The notes under the pieces are model-generated. The model was not told where the DNA came from, did not search any database, and saw only the letters and a program-made list of their open reading frames with translations. From Enteractinococcus fodinae (GTDB taxonomy: Bacteria; Actinomycetota; Actinomycetes; Actinomycetales; Micrococcaceae), in the NCBI RefSeq assembly GCF_031458395.1, contig NZ_JAVDYJ010000001.1:682001-746000 (forward strand): a DNA stretch of 64,000 bases, given 5' to 3'. The first letter of the stretch is position 1, and the number at the start of each line of letters is the position of its first letter. This document shows positions 19,120 to 28,227 of this stretch, piece by piece. The position numbers and the translations under genes were made by a program.

Positions 19120-19923
19120 TTAATGCACGTTTGGCACCTCTGCCAGGAGTTGTAGCAAGGCCTCCGAGACGGTCTCGGGAGCGTCCCACGTGACAAGGTG
19201 ACGTGCACCGGTGATTGGATGCACGCGCAAGCCTTCGGCCTGGACCCACCCAGGCAGGGCTGCGGCCAGGGTAAGCACCGGGTCCGCTGTGCCACGAACG
19301 AGGCCGGTGGGGACGTGGCGATACGGTGAATCTTGCAGGACTGCTATCGCGCCGCGCCAAATTTCCACGAGCCGATGTTTTGGGATGTGTGAGAGTAGTC
19401 GGTGCGTTGCGGGGCGTAGCTCACGGCGTGAGACGAGACTCCGTACCCTAAAGTGTCGGATGACCGGTGCTGGGGCAAGCCGCAATACCGGGATGGTTAG
19501 ATTCAACGCCAGTCGCTCTAGTGTGTTGAGCGGTTTGGTTTTCCACGTGGTTGCTAAGACAAATTGCGCAGCGACTCTGTCGGGATAAGCGTCTGCGAAG
19601 GCCTGCGCGAGATTTCCACCGTACGAATGCCCTACCAAAACAACTTGGTCAAGCCCACACTCATTGACGAGAGCGGCAAGGTCAGCCAAAGCATCTTCTG
19701 TGCGAAAACTAACCTCTGGATCTAACGTGGATAGACCGTGACCGCGCAAATCCCAAGTGATGACTCGGTAGCCCTGTCACTGTAGTGTCCGCGCCTGGGT
19801 CTCGAAGACCGTATGGTCCAAACTCGCTCCGTGAGTGAGTACCACTGCTGGACTGCCGCTTTCGGTGTCACCGTAGGCGATCGTAGCGCCGGGTCGAGAC
19901 AGTCTTTTATCGAGAGCTACCAT
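19120..19923 (-). pseudogene. Alpha/beta hydrolase gene with an in-frame TGA
   Basis: Reading from ATG 19923 on the minus strand gives a normal alpha/beta hydrolase N-terminus (SRPGATIAYGDTESGSPAV then VLTHGASLDHTVFETQ), but codon TGA at 19779-19777 interrupts it right before GYRVITWDLRGHGLS. After the stop the same frame continues for another 219 codons with the nucleophile elbow VGHSYGGN, a later Asp (GTADPV) and the catalytic His in GARHLV. Total length, about 267 codons, is normal. One point change (for example CGA or TGG to TGA) explains it. A downstream start (ATG 19749) would lose the oxyanion-hole strand, so the product is probably inactive. A sequencing error is the main alternative. 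Confidence 0.8.
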
Positions 19924-20053
19924 ATGTTCAATCTAGGTCTTGATCGAAGACAAAGAAAGTCGCACAAGACCATGTCGCAAGCGAGAACCAGCAGGCCTGC
20001 AGCTGTCTTCCTCAGGGCGCGCACCTTCGGGTGGGCATGGTGGCATGGTGGGG

Positions 20054-21397
20054 TTAGGCTGCGGCGGGCCAGGCGATGTCGATGGGGCCGATGGGTGGGT
20101 CGGTGGTGGTATGCCGGATTTGGCTGATTGGGGGCCGGGTGGGCACGGTGTATTGATGCCCGGTGGGGGTGGTCACCGTGAGCCGATCTGGGGTGCCGGT
20201 ATAGGACCAGCCTCGGTTTTCTTTGCGTTGGTTGCAGCGTTTACATAGCCCGGTGGCGTTGGCCCAGCTGGTGGTCCCGCCCTTGGCCCAGGGTTTGCGG
20301 TGGTCAGCATCCTCGACTGGGCTGTTGCACCAGGGGGTGGCGCACGTATCGTCCCGGATGGCCAACATTTTGGAGAGCCCTTCGGGGAAGTGACGGCGTT
20401 TGGACTCTAGGGCCACGAGTTGGCCATCGGTGGCTCGGGTGTACATGCGTCGGAAAAACTTCGCGGCTTGCGGGTCGGCTAACCAGTGTTTGACCATCCC
20501 GGCGGGTAGCGGTCCGTGGCCGGGAATCCAGGCCGGCACATCATCATCACCAAACAAGCTGCTATCGTGCATCACGACCACGACTTCAGCGGTGACCCCG
20601 TCGGCGGTGGTCTGCCCGGTGAGCAGCTCGACGAAGAGATCAGCCATGACCTGGTCGCGAGTTAACGGTTGCTCAGCATCGGAATTGTCGAGGTCGTCGG
20701 GTGTGTTTGCGGCGTCACGCCGTTGGGCGGCCAGGCGTTTGTTGGTTTGTTGCTGCAGCGCGTCCATGACTGCTACCGCTTGATGGGTGGGCAGTTCGGC
20801 GGTTAGATATGAGATGCCGTCGCTGCCTGGATCCAAGCACACCCGACGATCTCGCTGATTCTGCGCGGCCCGTTGCTCAGCCGCTTTGCGGTCTAGCCGG
20901 TAGGCGTGTCCTTGGATGAGTTTGCGTAGCTGGGAGCTGGAGGCTTTACCCACCCGGTGGGCAATTAGCCCATCAATCTCCCGGCGGTGGGCATCCGAGA
21001 GATGGCTGGTTTGTTCGGCCACGATCCGGGCATGATATTCACTCATGCGCCCATCCGCTAGCGCCGCATACGTGTTCGGGAGCACGTTGCACAGGGCGGT
21101 GGCCGTATAGGTCAGTGCGGCCCCCACAAACGGGGACTCCCCGCGGGCTAGGCCGACTTCTGCCTCAATGCCTTTGAGTTGCTCAGAAGTCGTGATTCGC
21201 ATCCCGGCTTCATGGGCCTTGCGCTGCTCAACGAACGCATTCGTCGCACTCGCCTGGGCGGCAGCCAACGCCCGTTTGGCGCGTTCCAGGTGTTGGAGCC
21301 GGTCAATGTTGTCTTCCTCGGACGCAGCAGGCGGCAGCGAGGCCAGGGAGTCAACGAACTCCTGGACCAGATCTGCCATCTCAACTGCTGTTTCCAT
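20054..21397 (-). CDS. DUF222 / 13E12-repeat protein with C-terminal HNH nuclease domain
   Basis: 447 residues. A long helical DUF222 region (about residues 30-330) precedes an HNH domain: TCATPWCNSPVEDADHRKPW then NATGLCKRCNQRKENRGW, with Cys pairs for zinc and the DH of the HNH motif. These proteins are abundant multi-copy families in actinobacterial genomes; many are linked to mobile or horizontally moved DNA, and their biology is not settled. It stands alone between the two sox clusters, next to the broken hydrolase. The start at 21397 (METAVEM) has no strong ribosome site. Confidence 0.88.
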   Translation of the reverse strand: METAVEMADLVQEFVDSLASLPPAASEEDNIDRLQHLERAKRALAAAQASATNAFVEQRKAHEAGMRITTSEQLKGIEAEVGLARGESPFVGAALTYTATALCNVLPNTYAALADGRMSEYHARIVAEQTSHLSDAHRREIDGLIAHRVGKASSSQLRKLIQGHAYRLDRKAAEQRAAQNQRDRRVCLDPGSDGISYLTAELPTHQAVAVMDALQQQTNKRLAAQRRDAANTPDDLDNSDAEQPLTRDQVMADLFVELLTGQTTADGVTAEVVVVMHDSSLFGDDDVPAWIPGHGPLPAGMVKHWLADPQAAKFFRRMYTRATDGQLVALESKRRHFPEGLSKMLAIRDDTCATPWCNSPVEDADHRKPWAKGGTTSWANATGLCKRCNQRKENRGWSYTGTPDRLTVTTPTGHQYTVPTRPPISQIRHTTTDPPIGPIDIAWPAAA

Positions 21398-21701
21398 ACC
21401 ACAATGCTAGCTATTCACACGGACATGATAAGGGAAAACCCACGCGTTGTGGACAACCCCACGAAGACCTCCGAGCCTGTGGGAAACTACCTCGGCGCGC
21501 AGGTACTCAGAGACAGTTGCGGATCAGAGATAGGCTTACAAACCGCCGTGTTCCGAAAGAACGTGTCGGAGCGATGTGAAGCAGCTCATTCATAATCACT
21601 GATAAGTATTCTGTAAACTACGGATAGCTCAGGGCGTAAGATGAAGCGCTGCTTCGCTGCAAGCGAGCCGAAGTCGAGGAGCATTCCGATACCTACTCTC
21701 C

Positions 21702-21718
21702 TGATCGTTAACCGATCA
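21702..21718. promoter_or_regulatory. Inverted repeat TGATCG-N5-CGATCA
   Basis: Perfect 6-bp arms around TTAAC, 140 bp before soxB2. Possible operator; binding protein unknown. Confidence 0.35.
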
Positions 21719-21779
21719 GAAATGATCACTACTTTTTCATCGTATAAAAGCGAAATGTTGCCAATTCTCTAGATCCCCG

Positions 21780-21796
21780 ACTAGAACACTTCTAGT
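21780..21796. promoter_or_regulatory. Inverted repeat ACTAGAA-CAC-TTCTAGT
   Basis: Perfect 7-bp arms with a 3-bp centre, 63 bp before the soxB2 start. Size and position fit a repressor operator. Not present before the first sox operon. Confidence 0.45.
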
Positions 21797-21858
21797 GTGG
21801 TGGATGGCAGGGGCACAGTGCGTGTCCCAAACAGACCTCTAGCAAGATTGGGATTGGC

Positions 21859-23076
21859 ATGGCAGATTTGCTACCCGAACATCCAGATTTCCTGTGGCGG
21901 AACCCGCGTCTCAAGTCCTCGTATGACGTAGTCATTGTCGGCGCCGGTGGCCACGGACTCGCCACCGCTTACTATCTGGCCAAAGAACACGGCATCACCA
22001 ACGTGGCTGTGATCGATAAAGGTTGGTTGGGTGGGGGCAACATGGCTCGCAACACCACCATTATTCGCTCAAACTACATGCTTGACCGGTCCACGCGATT
22101 CTTCGATCGGTCTCTGCAAATGTGGGAAGGCCTCGATGAGGAGTTGGAGTACGACTTCTTGTTCTCCCAACGCGGCCTCATCACCCTGGCCCACACCGAT
22201 GCCGAAGTACGGGAATCCATCCGACGAGTGGAATCCAACCGACTCAACGGCACCGACGCCGAATGGCTAGAGCCCGAAGACGTCAAAGAACTGTTACCGA
22301 TCGTCAACATCTCGCAAGACATTCGTCACCCGGTCATGGGTGCCACACACCAGCCACGGGCAGCCATCGCCAAACACGACCACGTGGCCTGGGCCTATGC
22401 CCGTAAAGCCTCCGCCATGGGCGTGGACATCATCCAGAACACCGAAGTCACTGGATTCATCAAAGATGGTGACAGGGTTATTGGCGTCGAAACCACCCGC
22501 GGCAATATCGCGACCGAAAAAGTCGGGATCGCCGTTGCAGGGCACTCGTCCCTGCTGGCCGAAAAAGCTGGCTTCCAAGTTCCTATTCAGTCTCGCACGC
22601 TCCAAGCGCTGGTATCAGAGCTCTTCGAACCCGTGCACCCGACCATTTTGACCTCCCACCACATTCACGTCTACGTATCGCAAGCGCATAAGGGCGAACT
22701 GGTTATGGGAGCCAACACCGATCCCTACACCGCCTACGGGGCACGCGGGGGTTTCCACACCATCGAACGTCAACTGGCCGCCGCGGTAGAACTCGTGCCA
22801 ATTTTTGCCCGAGCACACCTCATCCGGGTTTGGGGTGGCGTCGTGGATATCTCGCCTGACTCCACCCCGATCATCGGCAAGACGCCGGTTGATGGCATCT
22901 ATATCAACTGCGGCTGGGGCTCCGGCGGGTTTAAAGGCACCCCGATCGGTGGCTACACCCTGGCGCATACCATCGCCCACGATGAACCACACGAATACAA
23001 CAAACACTTTGGCCTAGAGCGCTACTACACCGGACACCTGGTGGATGAGCACTCGGCCTCCGGTGTCCTGCACTAG
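21859..23076 (+). CDS. soxB: Sarcosine oxidase-like subunit beta, copy 2
   Basis: 405 residues, collinear with copy 1, with FAD site [17 protein letters not shown] and covalent-FMN histidine at 173 in AKHDHVAWA. It differs from copy 1 just after the flavin-site block [23 protein letters not shown] here against [17 protein letters not shown] in copy 1, a segment near the substrate side of the DAO fold. It could therefore act on another N-methyl amino acid, or be a sarcosine oxidase with altered kinetics. The start ATG 21859 ([10 protein letters not shown]) aligns with copy 1. It opens a four-gene set without glyA or sdaA. Confidence 0.9.
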   Translation: MADLLPEHPDFLWRNPRLKSSYDVVIVGAGGHGLATAYYLAKEHGITNVAVIDKGWLGGGNMARNTTIIRSNYMLDRSTRFFDRSLQMWEGLDEELEYDFLFSQRGLITLAHTDAEVRESIRRVESNRLNGTDAEWLEPEDVKELLPIVNISQDIRHPVMGATHQPRAAIAKHDHVAWAYARKASAMGVDIIQNTEVTGFIKDGDRVIGVETTRGNIATEKVGIAVAGHSSLLAEKAGFQVPIQSRTLQALVSELFEPVHPTILTSHHIHVYVSQAHKGELVMGANTDPYTAYGARGGFHTIERQLAAAVELVPIFARAHLIRVWGGVVDISPDSTPIIGKTPVDGIYINCGWGSGGFKGTPIGGYTLAHTIAHDEPHEYNKHFGLERYYTGHLVDEHSASGVLH

Positions 23077-23089
23077 GAGAACCGCAACC

Positions 23090-23389
23090 ATGATGATGAT
23101 TGACTGCCCCTACTGTGGGCTGCGCGACGAAACCGAATTTGAATACGGCTCCCAAGCCCACGTGCCCTACCCCCAAGACCCTCAGGCACTGAGCAATGAC
23201 GAATGGGCCGAATGGTTGTACTTCCGGGACAACCCGATGGGTGAACGTGCCGAACGGTGGGTCCATCTTTTGGGCTGTCGCAAATGGTTCAACGCCGTAC
23301 GTGACACCGTGACCTATGAGTTCAAAGCCACCTACCAGGTGGGCACGCCACGACCTGATACCTCCGTCCTCCAAGAAGGTGCCCGATGA
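23090..23389 (+). CDS. soxD: Sarcosine oxidase-like subunit delta, copy 2
   Basis: 99-residue zinc subunit with CPYCG near the N-terminus and [15 protein letters not shown] later, matching copy 1. The start ATG 23090 was chosen because it follows AGGAG by 9 nt and aligns with copy 1; the frame continues back into soxB2 without support. Its stop overlaps soxA2 by 4 bases (ATGA). Zn-ligand His of copy 1 (HSGGC) is HLLGC here, so the Cys is kept. Confidence 0.92.
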   Translation: MMMIDCPYCGLRDETEFEYGSQAHVPYPQDPQALSNDEWAEWLYFRDNPMGERAERWVHLLGCRKWFNAVRDTVTYEFKATYQVGTPRPDTSVLQEGAR

Positions 23390-26316
23390 CGAACACCGCA
23401 GCACTGACCACCGGTACCTCATTCCGGGTGCCAACAGAGACCGCCCCGGGAGCCGCTATTGACCGCGGCGAAACCGTTGAAGTGACCATTGACGGCCATG
23501 CGATCACCGCCTACCGCGGCGACACGGTCACATCGGCCCTATTAGCCAACGGCTACCGGACCGTGGGCGACTCGATCTATCTGGGCCGGCCGCGCGGTGT
23601 GCTGACAGCCGGTGTCGAAGAGCCCAACTCCCTGGTGACCGTCACCCGCGATAAGCCGGGCGCGATCCCTGAAACCATGCTGATCGGTCCGACCGTGGAA
23701 GTCACCAACGGTATGGTCGCCGACCATTTGCAGGGTATCGGCAGACTGGCTGACCAAGCCGACCCGGAGTACTACGACTATGTCTACGCACACCCCGATG
23801 TGCTCGTCGTTGGTGCCGGTCCTGCCGGCCTAGCCGCTGCACGGCAAGCGGCCCGCGCCGGTGCCCGGGTGCTGATCCTGGATGAGCGGGCAACGTTTGG
23901 CGGTAATCTCGCAGGTACCCCGGGAGCTGAGATCGACGGCCAACCCGCAGATACTTGGATCGCCGACACCGTCGAGGAGTTGCAAAACCATGACGACGTG
24001 ACCCTGCTGGGCCGCACCACGGTCTTTGGTGCCTACGAGAACAACATGTTCATGGCCACCCAGCGCCGCACCGACCACCTGGATGACCAAGTACCGTTTG
24101 GGGTCTCCCGCGAGCGGATCTTCCACATTCGCGCCAAACAGGTCGTGCTGGCCACCGGTGCGCACGAGCGCCCGATCGTGTTCAAAAACAACGACCGTCC
24201 CGGCATCATGCTGGCCTCGGGGATCGCGGGTTACCTCAACCGTTACGGGGTCCAAGCCGGCAGCACGCTCGCGCTGTTCACCACCAATGACTCGGTCTAT
24301 CCGCTGGCTCACCAGTTGGCCGCCAATGGCGGTCTGGTCGCGGTCATTGACGCCCGACCTGAACTCAGCGAAGCTGCCCAGGCCGCACTGTCAGCGGGCA
24401 TTGAGGTGATCGCTGGCTCCGTCGTAGCTGACACCACCGGCAACGATCACGGCGAACTGACCGGCATCACCGTGGCCGCCTATCATGACGACGGTAGCCT
24501 CGGCGCGACCCAACAACTCGAGGTGGACACCCTGGGGGTTTCCGGCGGCTGGTCACCGGTCATTCACCTGCACTCCCAGCGTCAAGGCAAAGTGGTCTGG
24601 GACAACGACGCCCAGGCCTTCGTCGTCGGTCAGCCGCGCAAATCGTTCCACTACGTTGGCTCCATCACCGGGTCATTATCGCTGCATGAGGCGCTCGCTA
24701 AGGGTACCCAAGCCGGAGCTGCCGCAGCAGATGCCACGGGTCACCATGCAGAGCTGAAATCACCTTTGACAGAGCGCGGCGCCAGTGGCCCGATTGCGCC
24801 GTTGCGCATGGTCGCCAGTCCAGACGGAGACGACCTCGACGCCTACGCCGACCACTTTGTGGATCTACACCGCGACCAGACGGTCAAAGACGTGCTGCGC
24901 GCCATCGGTGCGGGCATGTCCTCGGTCGAGCACATCAAACGCTACACCTCCATTTCGACCGGCAATGATCAGGGAAAGACCAGTGCGGTGCCCGCCATTG
25001 GCGTGATGGCGGAAGTGCTCGAGGGCCACACGATGGATGACATTGGCACCACCACATTCCGTGCGCCGTATTCACCGATCTCCTATGTCGGTCTCGCTGG
25101 GCGTCAGCGTGGTCACCTGTTTGATCCGCTGCGTAAAACCCCGATGGACCGCGCCCACGAGGAACTCGGGGCAGTGTTTGAGATGGCCGGCGAATGGCGC
25201 CGTGCCTCCTACTATCCGCGTCAGGGAGAGACCAAAGCTCAAGCCGTGCGCCGCGAAACCATCGCGGCCCGCAATGGTGTTGGTATGATCGACTCCTCGA
25301 CCCTGGGCAAGATCGAAATTCGCGGCAAAGATGCCGCAGAGTTCATCAACCGGATCTACACCAATGGTTTCTTGAAGCTCGCCGTCGGGAAAGGCCGATA
25401 CGGCGTCATGACGGGCGTCGACGGGAAGGTCATGGATGACGGGGTCACCCTGCGCCTGGCTGAGGACCGGTTCTTCATGCACACCACCTCCGGCGGTGCT
25501 CAACGCGTGCTGAACTGGCTGGAGAACTGGCATCAAACTGAATGGTCCCACCTGGATGCGACCTTCACCTCGGTCTCCGAACAGTTCGCGACCGTTGCGG
25601 TTTCGGGTCCGAAAGCCCGCCGGGTCGTTGAGCAGCTCGCCTCCGACGTCGATTTCGCACCGGATGCCTTCGGTTTCATGGAATTTCGCGAAACCACTTT
25701 GGACAATGGCATCCCGGCCAGGATTTCGCGTATCTCCTTCACCGGTGAACTGTCCTATGAAATCGCGGTGCCTTCCCAGTACGGTCGCGCTCTGTGGGAT
25801 ACCGTGGCGCAAGCTGGCGCCGCCTTCGGTATCACACCCTACGGGTTGGAAGCCCAGCGCATCCTGCGCGCTGAAAAAGGCTTCGTGATCGTGGGACAAG
25901 ACACCGACGGCACCAACTCACCGCAGGACGTGGGCATGTCATGGGTGATCTCTAAACTCAAGAAGGACTTCTTGGGCATGCGTTCCTATCAGTTGGATGA
26001 TTTCCAGCGCGATGACCGCGAAGAGCTCGTCGCGATTATGGCCACAGACAAAACTTCCTGGGTCCGAGACGGCGCCGCCTTGGTTTCCGAAGCAGACCTG
26101 AACGCGCCTCGCCCGGTCGCGACCACGGGTCATGTCACCGGATACTACGACTCTGCTGCCCTGGGTCGGACCTTCGGGCTGGCGCTGGTGCGTGGCGGTT
26201 CGCAACGCATCGGTGAGAAACTCTACGCCCCGGCCTACGATCCGCCCGTGGAATTCGAAATTACCCCGCTTGTCTCGTTCGATCCGGAAGGAACCCGCCG
26301 CGATGGTGAACACTAA
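23386..26316 (+). CDS. soxA: Sarcosine oxidase-like subunit alpha, copy 2
   Basis: 976 residues with the same domain order as copy 1: N-terminal VTIDGHAITAYRGDTVTSAL, Rossmann domain with [18 protein letters not shown] and [17 protein letters not shown], and the C-terminal GcvT-like folate domain (MIDSSTLGKIEIRGKDAAEF, GRYGVMTGVDGKVMDDG). The folate domain suggests that the removed methyl carbon still goes to THF. It is translationally coupled to soxD2 by a 4-base overlap. Confidence 0.92.
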   Translation: MTNTAALTTGTSFRVPTETAPGAAIDRGETVEVTIDGHAITAYRGDTVTSALLANGYRTVGDSIYLGRPRGVLTAGVEEPNSLVTVTRDKPGAIPETMLIGPTVEVTNGMVADHLQGIGRLADQADPEYYDYVYAHPDVLVVGAGPAGLAAARQAARAGARVLILDERATFGGNLAGTPGAEIDGQPADTWIADTVEELQNHDDVTLLGRTTVFGAYENNMFMATQRRTDHLDDQVPFGVSRERIFHIRAKQVVLATGAHERPIVFKNNDRPGIMLASGIAGYLNRYGVQAGSTLALFTTNDSVYPLAHQLAANGGLVAVIDARPELSEAAQAALSAGIEVIAGSVVADTTGNDHGELTGITVAAYHDDGSLGATQQLEVDTLGVSGGWSPVIHLHSQRQGKVVWDNDAQAFVVGQPRKSFHYVGSITGSLSLHEALAKGTQAGAAAADATGHHAELKSPLTERGASGPIAPLRMVASPDGDDLDAYADHFVDLHRDQTVKDVLRAIGAGMSSVEHIKRYTSISTGNDQGKTSAVPAIGVMAEVLEGHTMDDIGTTTFRAPYSPISYVGLAGRQRGHLFDPLRKTPMDRAHEELGAVFEMAGEWRRASYYPRQGETKAQAVRRETIAARNGVGMIDSSTLGKIEIRGKDAAEFINRIYTNGFLKLAVGKGRYGVMTGVDGKVMDDGVTLRLAEDRFFMHTTSGGAQRVLNWLENWHQTEWSHLDATFTSVSEQFATVAVSGPKARRVVEQLASDVDFAPDAFGFMEFRETTLDNGIPARISRISFTGELSYEIAVPSQYGRALWDTVAQAGAAFGITPYGLEAQRILRAEKGFVIVGQDTDGTNSPQDVGMSWVISKLKKDFLGMRSYQLDDFQRDDREELVAIMATDKTSWVRDGAALVSEADLNAPRPVATTGHVTGYYDSAALGRTFGLALVRGGSQRIGEKLYAPAYDPPVEFEITPLVSFDPEGTRRDGEH

Positions 26317-26920
26317 ACCCGACCCCCGCGCACTGCGCGAATCGCCCCTGCAACACCTGGCCGGCGAACTAGCACAAGCCGAAATCACCGGGCCCCAAGC
26401 CGTGGCCATCCGTGAAATCCCGTTTGCCACCATGATCGGGATCCGCGCCATCCCCGGCAGCGCCGCCCACGAGGCCATCACAGACGTCCTACCCGACGGC
26501 CTCCCGGCAGGCGTCGGACAAGTTGCTGGGGATCCCGATGGCATTGCTGTGCTGTGGATTTCGCCCGACGAATTTCTGGCGATTTCACTTACCGAACGAC
26601 CCGAACTCTTCCCCACGCTCGAAACTGCGCTGGGGGATGAGCGCGGCCATGTCGTGGACCTCACCTCCAACCGTACGATTGTTGAACTCAGCGGGCCAGC
26701 CGCGCACAAAGCGCTGCGCAAGGGTACCCCAACGGATATCCATCCCAGGGTGTTCACGGTCAACCGTGCCATCACGACCACGTTGGCACGCACCCCGGTG
26801 CTGTTGTGGAAGACCGGTGAAACCACCTGGCGCATCTTGCCCAGGGCATCGTTTGCAGAACACATCGCATACTTCTTGATGGATGCGATGCACGAATTCG
26901 ACTACCAACTCATCGACTAG
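26303..26920 (+). CDS. soxG: Sarcosine oxidase-like subunit gamma, copy 2
   Basis: 205 residues; gamma subunit with [15 protein letters not shown] and VDLTSNRTIVELSG, as in copy 1, and C-terminal WRILPRASFAEHIAYFLM. ATG 26303 overlaps the soxA2 end by 14 bases and follows GGAAGGAAC. It closes the second sox operon; a strong hairpin terminator follows. Confidence 0.9.
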   Translation: MVNTKPDPRALRESPLQHLAGELAQAEITGPQAVAIREIPFATMIGIRAIPGSAAHEAITDVLPDGLPAGVGQVAGDPDGIAVLWISPDEFLAISLTERPELFPTLETALGDERGHVVDLTSNRTIVELSGPAAHKALRKGTPTDIHPRVFTVNRAITTTLARTPVLLWKTGETTWRILPRASFAEHIAYFLMDAMHEFDYQLID

Positions 26921-26935
26921 TCACCAGCAAACTTC

Positions 26936-26969
26936 GCGGCACCCACCCGACAACACGGGTGGGTGCCGC
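26936..26969 (+). terminator. Terminator of the second sox operon
   Basis: Perfect 14-bp stem GCGGCACCCACCCG / CGGGTGGGTGCCGC with a 6-nt loop, 16 bp after the soxG2 stop, followed by GTTGTCCTG (T-rich but no clean run). Confidence 0.7.
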
Positions 26970-27036
26970 GTTGTCCTGTGCTGGGTCAGAGAGCTTTGGT
27001 TACTTTCCGGAACCCGGCAGACTACACTGCAACGAT

Positions 27037-28203
27037 ATGGAACGTATCAACGATCGGTTAGTGTCCTGGGCCTCACTGCTCGAAGAAGAAACCCGCAAAC
27101 AAGCGATAACCTCGGCTGAACTGGACTTCATCTACCCACACATCGCACTGATGCCAGATGCCCATCTCGGCTACGGGGCCACGGTCGGTTCAGTCATTCC
27201 GACGTTGGGCGCCGTCATCCCGGCTGCGGTGGGGGTCGACATTGGGTGTGGCATGATCGCCGTCCAGACCCAGTTCACATTCGAGGACCTGCCCCAAGAC
27301 CTCAAAACCGTGCGAGAGCACATCGAACGTGCCATCCCGGTCTCGGCCGGTAAGTACAACCGAAAAGTCCAACCGAGCGCAGCTGAGCGGATCGATCAGC
27401 TCGAAACCATGGCCCTTGAGATCGACTTCGACCCAGATGCCTTCGACCACAACTGGCGAGTGCAACTGGGCACCCTGGGCGGCGGTAATCACTTCATCGA
27501 AATCTGCCTGGACGAAGACGACAACGTCTGGACGTTTTTGCACTCCGGATCCCGCGGGATCGGTAATAGAATCGCCACCCACCACATCGGTATCGCTAAA
27601 AGTCTGCGCCACAAAGCCGGAGACAAACCACCCCACCCCGACCTGGCATGGTTTGAAGAGGGCACACCACAATTCGACACCTACATCGCGCATCTGCGGT
27701 GGGCTCAACACTTTGCCTTACTGAACCGCGAAGAAATGATGGATCGGGTCAACAACCAGCTGGGTCGATGGGTCGGTCAACCGGTACAAGACATCCAACG
27801 GATCAACTCCCACCACAACTTCACCGAACAAGAAGAACACTTCGGCAAAACCGTGTGGGTTACACGCAAAGGCGCTATCCGCGCTCGCAACGGGGATATG
27901 GCCTCCATTCCGGGGTCGATGGGTGCTGCTTCCTACATCGTGGAAGGCAAGGGCAATGCCGACGCCTTGGATTCCGCACCCCATGGCGCCGGACGCCAGT
28001 ATTCACGGCGCGCGGCCCGTAAAGCCTTCACCCAAGACGACTTACGCAAAGCCATGACCGGTATCGAATACCGAGACACCGACAAGTTCATCGACGAGAT
28101 CCCGCAGGCCTATAAGCCCATCGATCAGGTCATGGCAGATTCCACGGAGCTGGTCACGATCCGCCACACCCTGCGGCAAATCGTAAACGTCAAAGGGGAC
28201 TAG
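27037..28203 (+). CDS. rtcB: RtcB-family RNA ligase
   Basis: 388 residues of the RtcB family (RNA 2',3'-cyclic-phosphate/3'-phosphate to 5'-OH ligase). Seen: GVDIGCGM with Mn-binding Asp and Cys, GTLGGGNHFIEI, HSGSRGIGN, and PHGAGRQYSRRAAR with the histidine that takes GMP. Its size is that of the short bacterial RtcB form. The start ATG 27037 (MERINDRL) lies 8 nt behind TACACT and lacks a Shine-Dalgarno sequence, so a leaderless mRNA is likely; the frame extends to 26959 but through the preceding terminator. No archease or RNA-cyclase gene is adjacent. Role is RNA repair (inference). Confidence 0.9.
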   Translation: MERINDRLVSWASLLEEETRKQAITSAELDFIYPHIALMPDAHLGYGATVGSVIPTLGAVIPAAVGVDIGCGMIAVQTQFTFEDLPQDLKTVREHIERAIPVSAGKYNRKVQPSAAERIDQLETMALEIDFDPDAFDHNWRVQLGTLGGGNHFIEICLDEDDNVWTFLHSGSRGIGNRIATHHIGIAKSLRHKAGDKPPHPDLAWFEEGTPQFDTYIAHLRWAQHFALLNREEMMDRVNNQLGRWVGQPVQDIQRINSHHNFTEQEEHFGKTVWVTRKGAIRARNGDMASIPGSMGAASYIVEGKGNADALDSAPHGAGRQYSRRAARKAFTQDDLRKAMTGIEYRDTDKFIDEIPQAYKPIDQVMADSTELVTIRHTLRQIVNVKGD

Positions 28204-28227
28204 CTCGGCTAGGTGATAATAGAACAC

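Larger units (their letters stand above)
21398..21858. other. Intergenic region before the second sox operon
   Basis: About 460 bp without a convincing gene. Its right half probably holds the promoter of soxB2 and contains two inverted repeats listed separately. No tRNA, riboswitch or transposon end was recognised. The sequence is more AT-rich than the flanking genes around 21590-21780. Confidence 0.5.

Noticed and set aside
19777-19779. TGA read as selenocysteine or programmed readthrough
   Set aside because: No SECIS-like hairpin was evident and alpha/beta hydrolases have no selenocysteine at this non-catalytic place; nonsense mutation or error is simpler.
19813-20248. Plus-strand Gly-rich frames before the HNH gene
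   Set aside because: Antisense shadow of the Pro/Thr-rich end of the HNH protein; no homology pattern.
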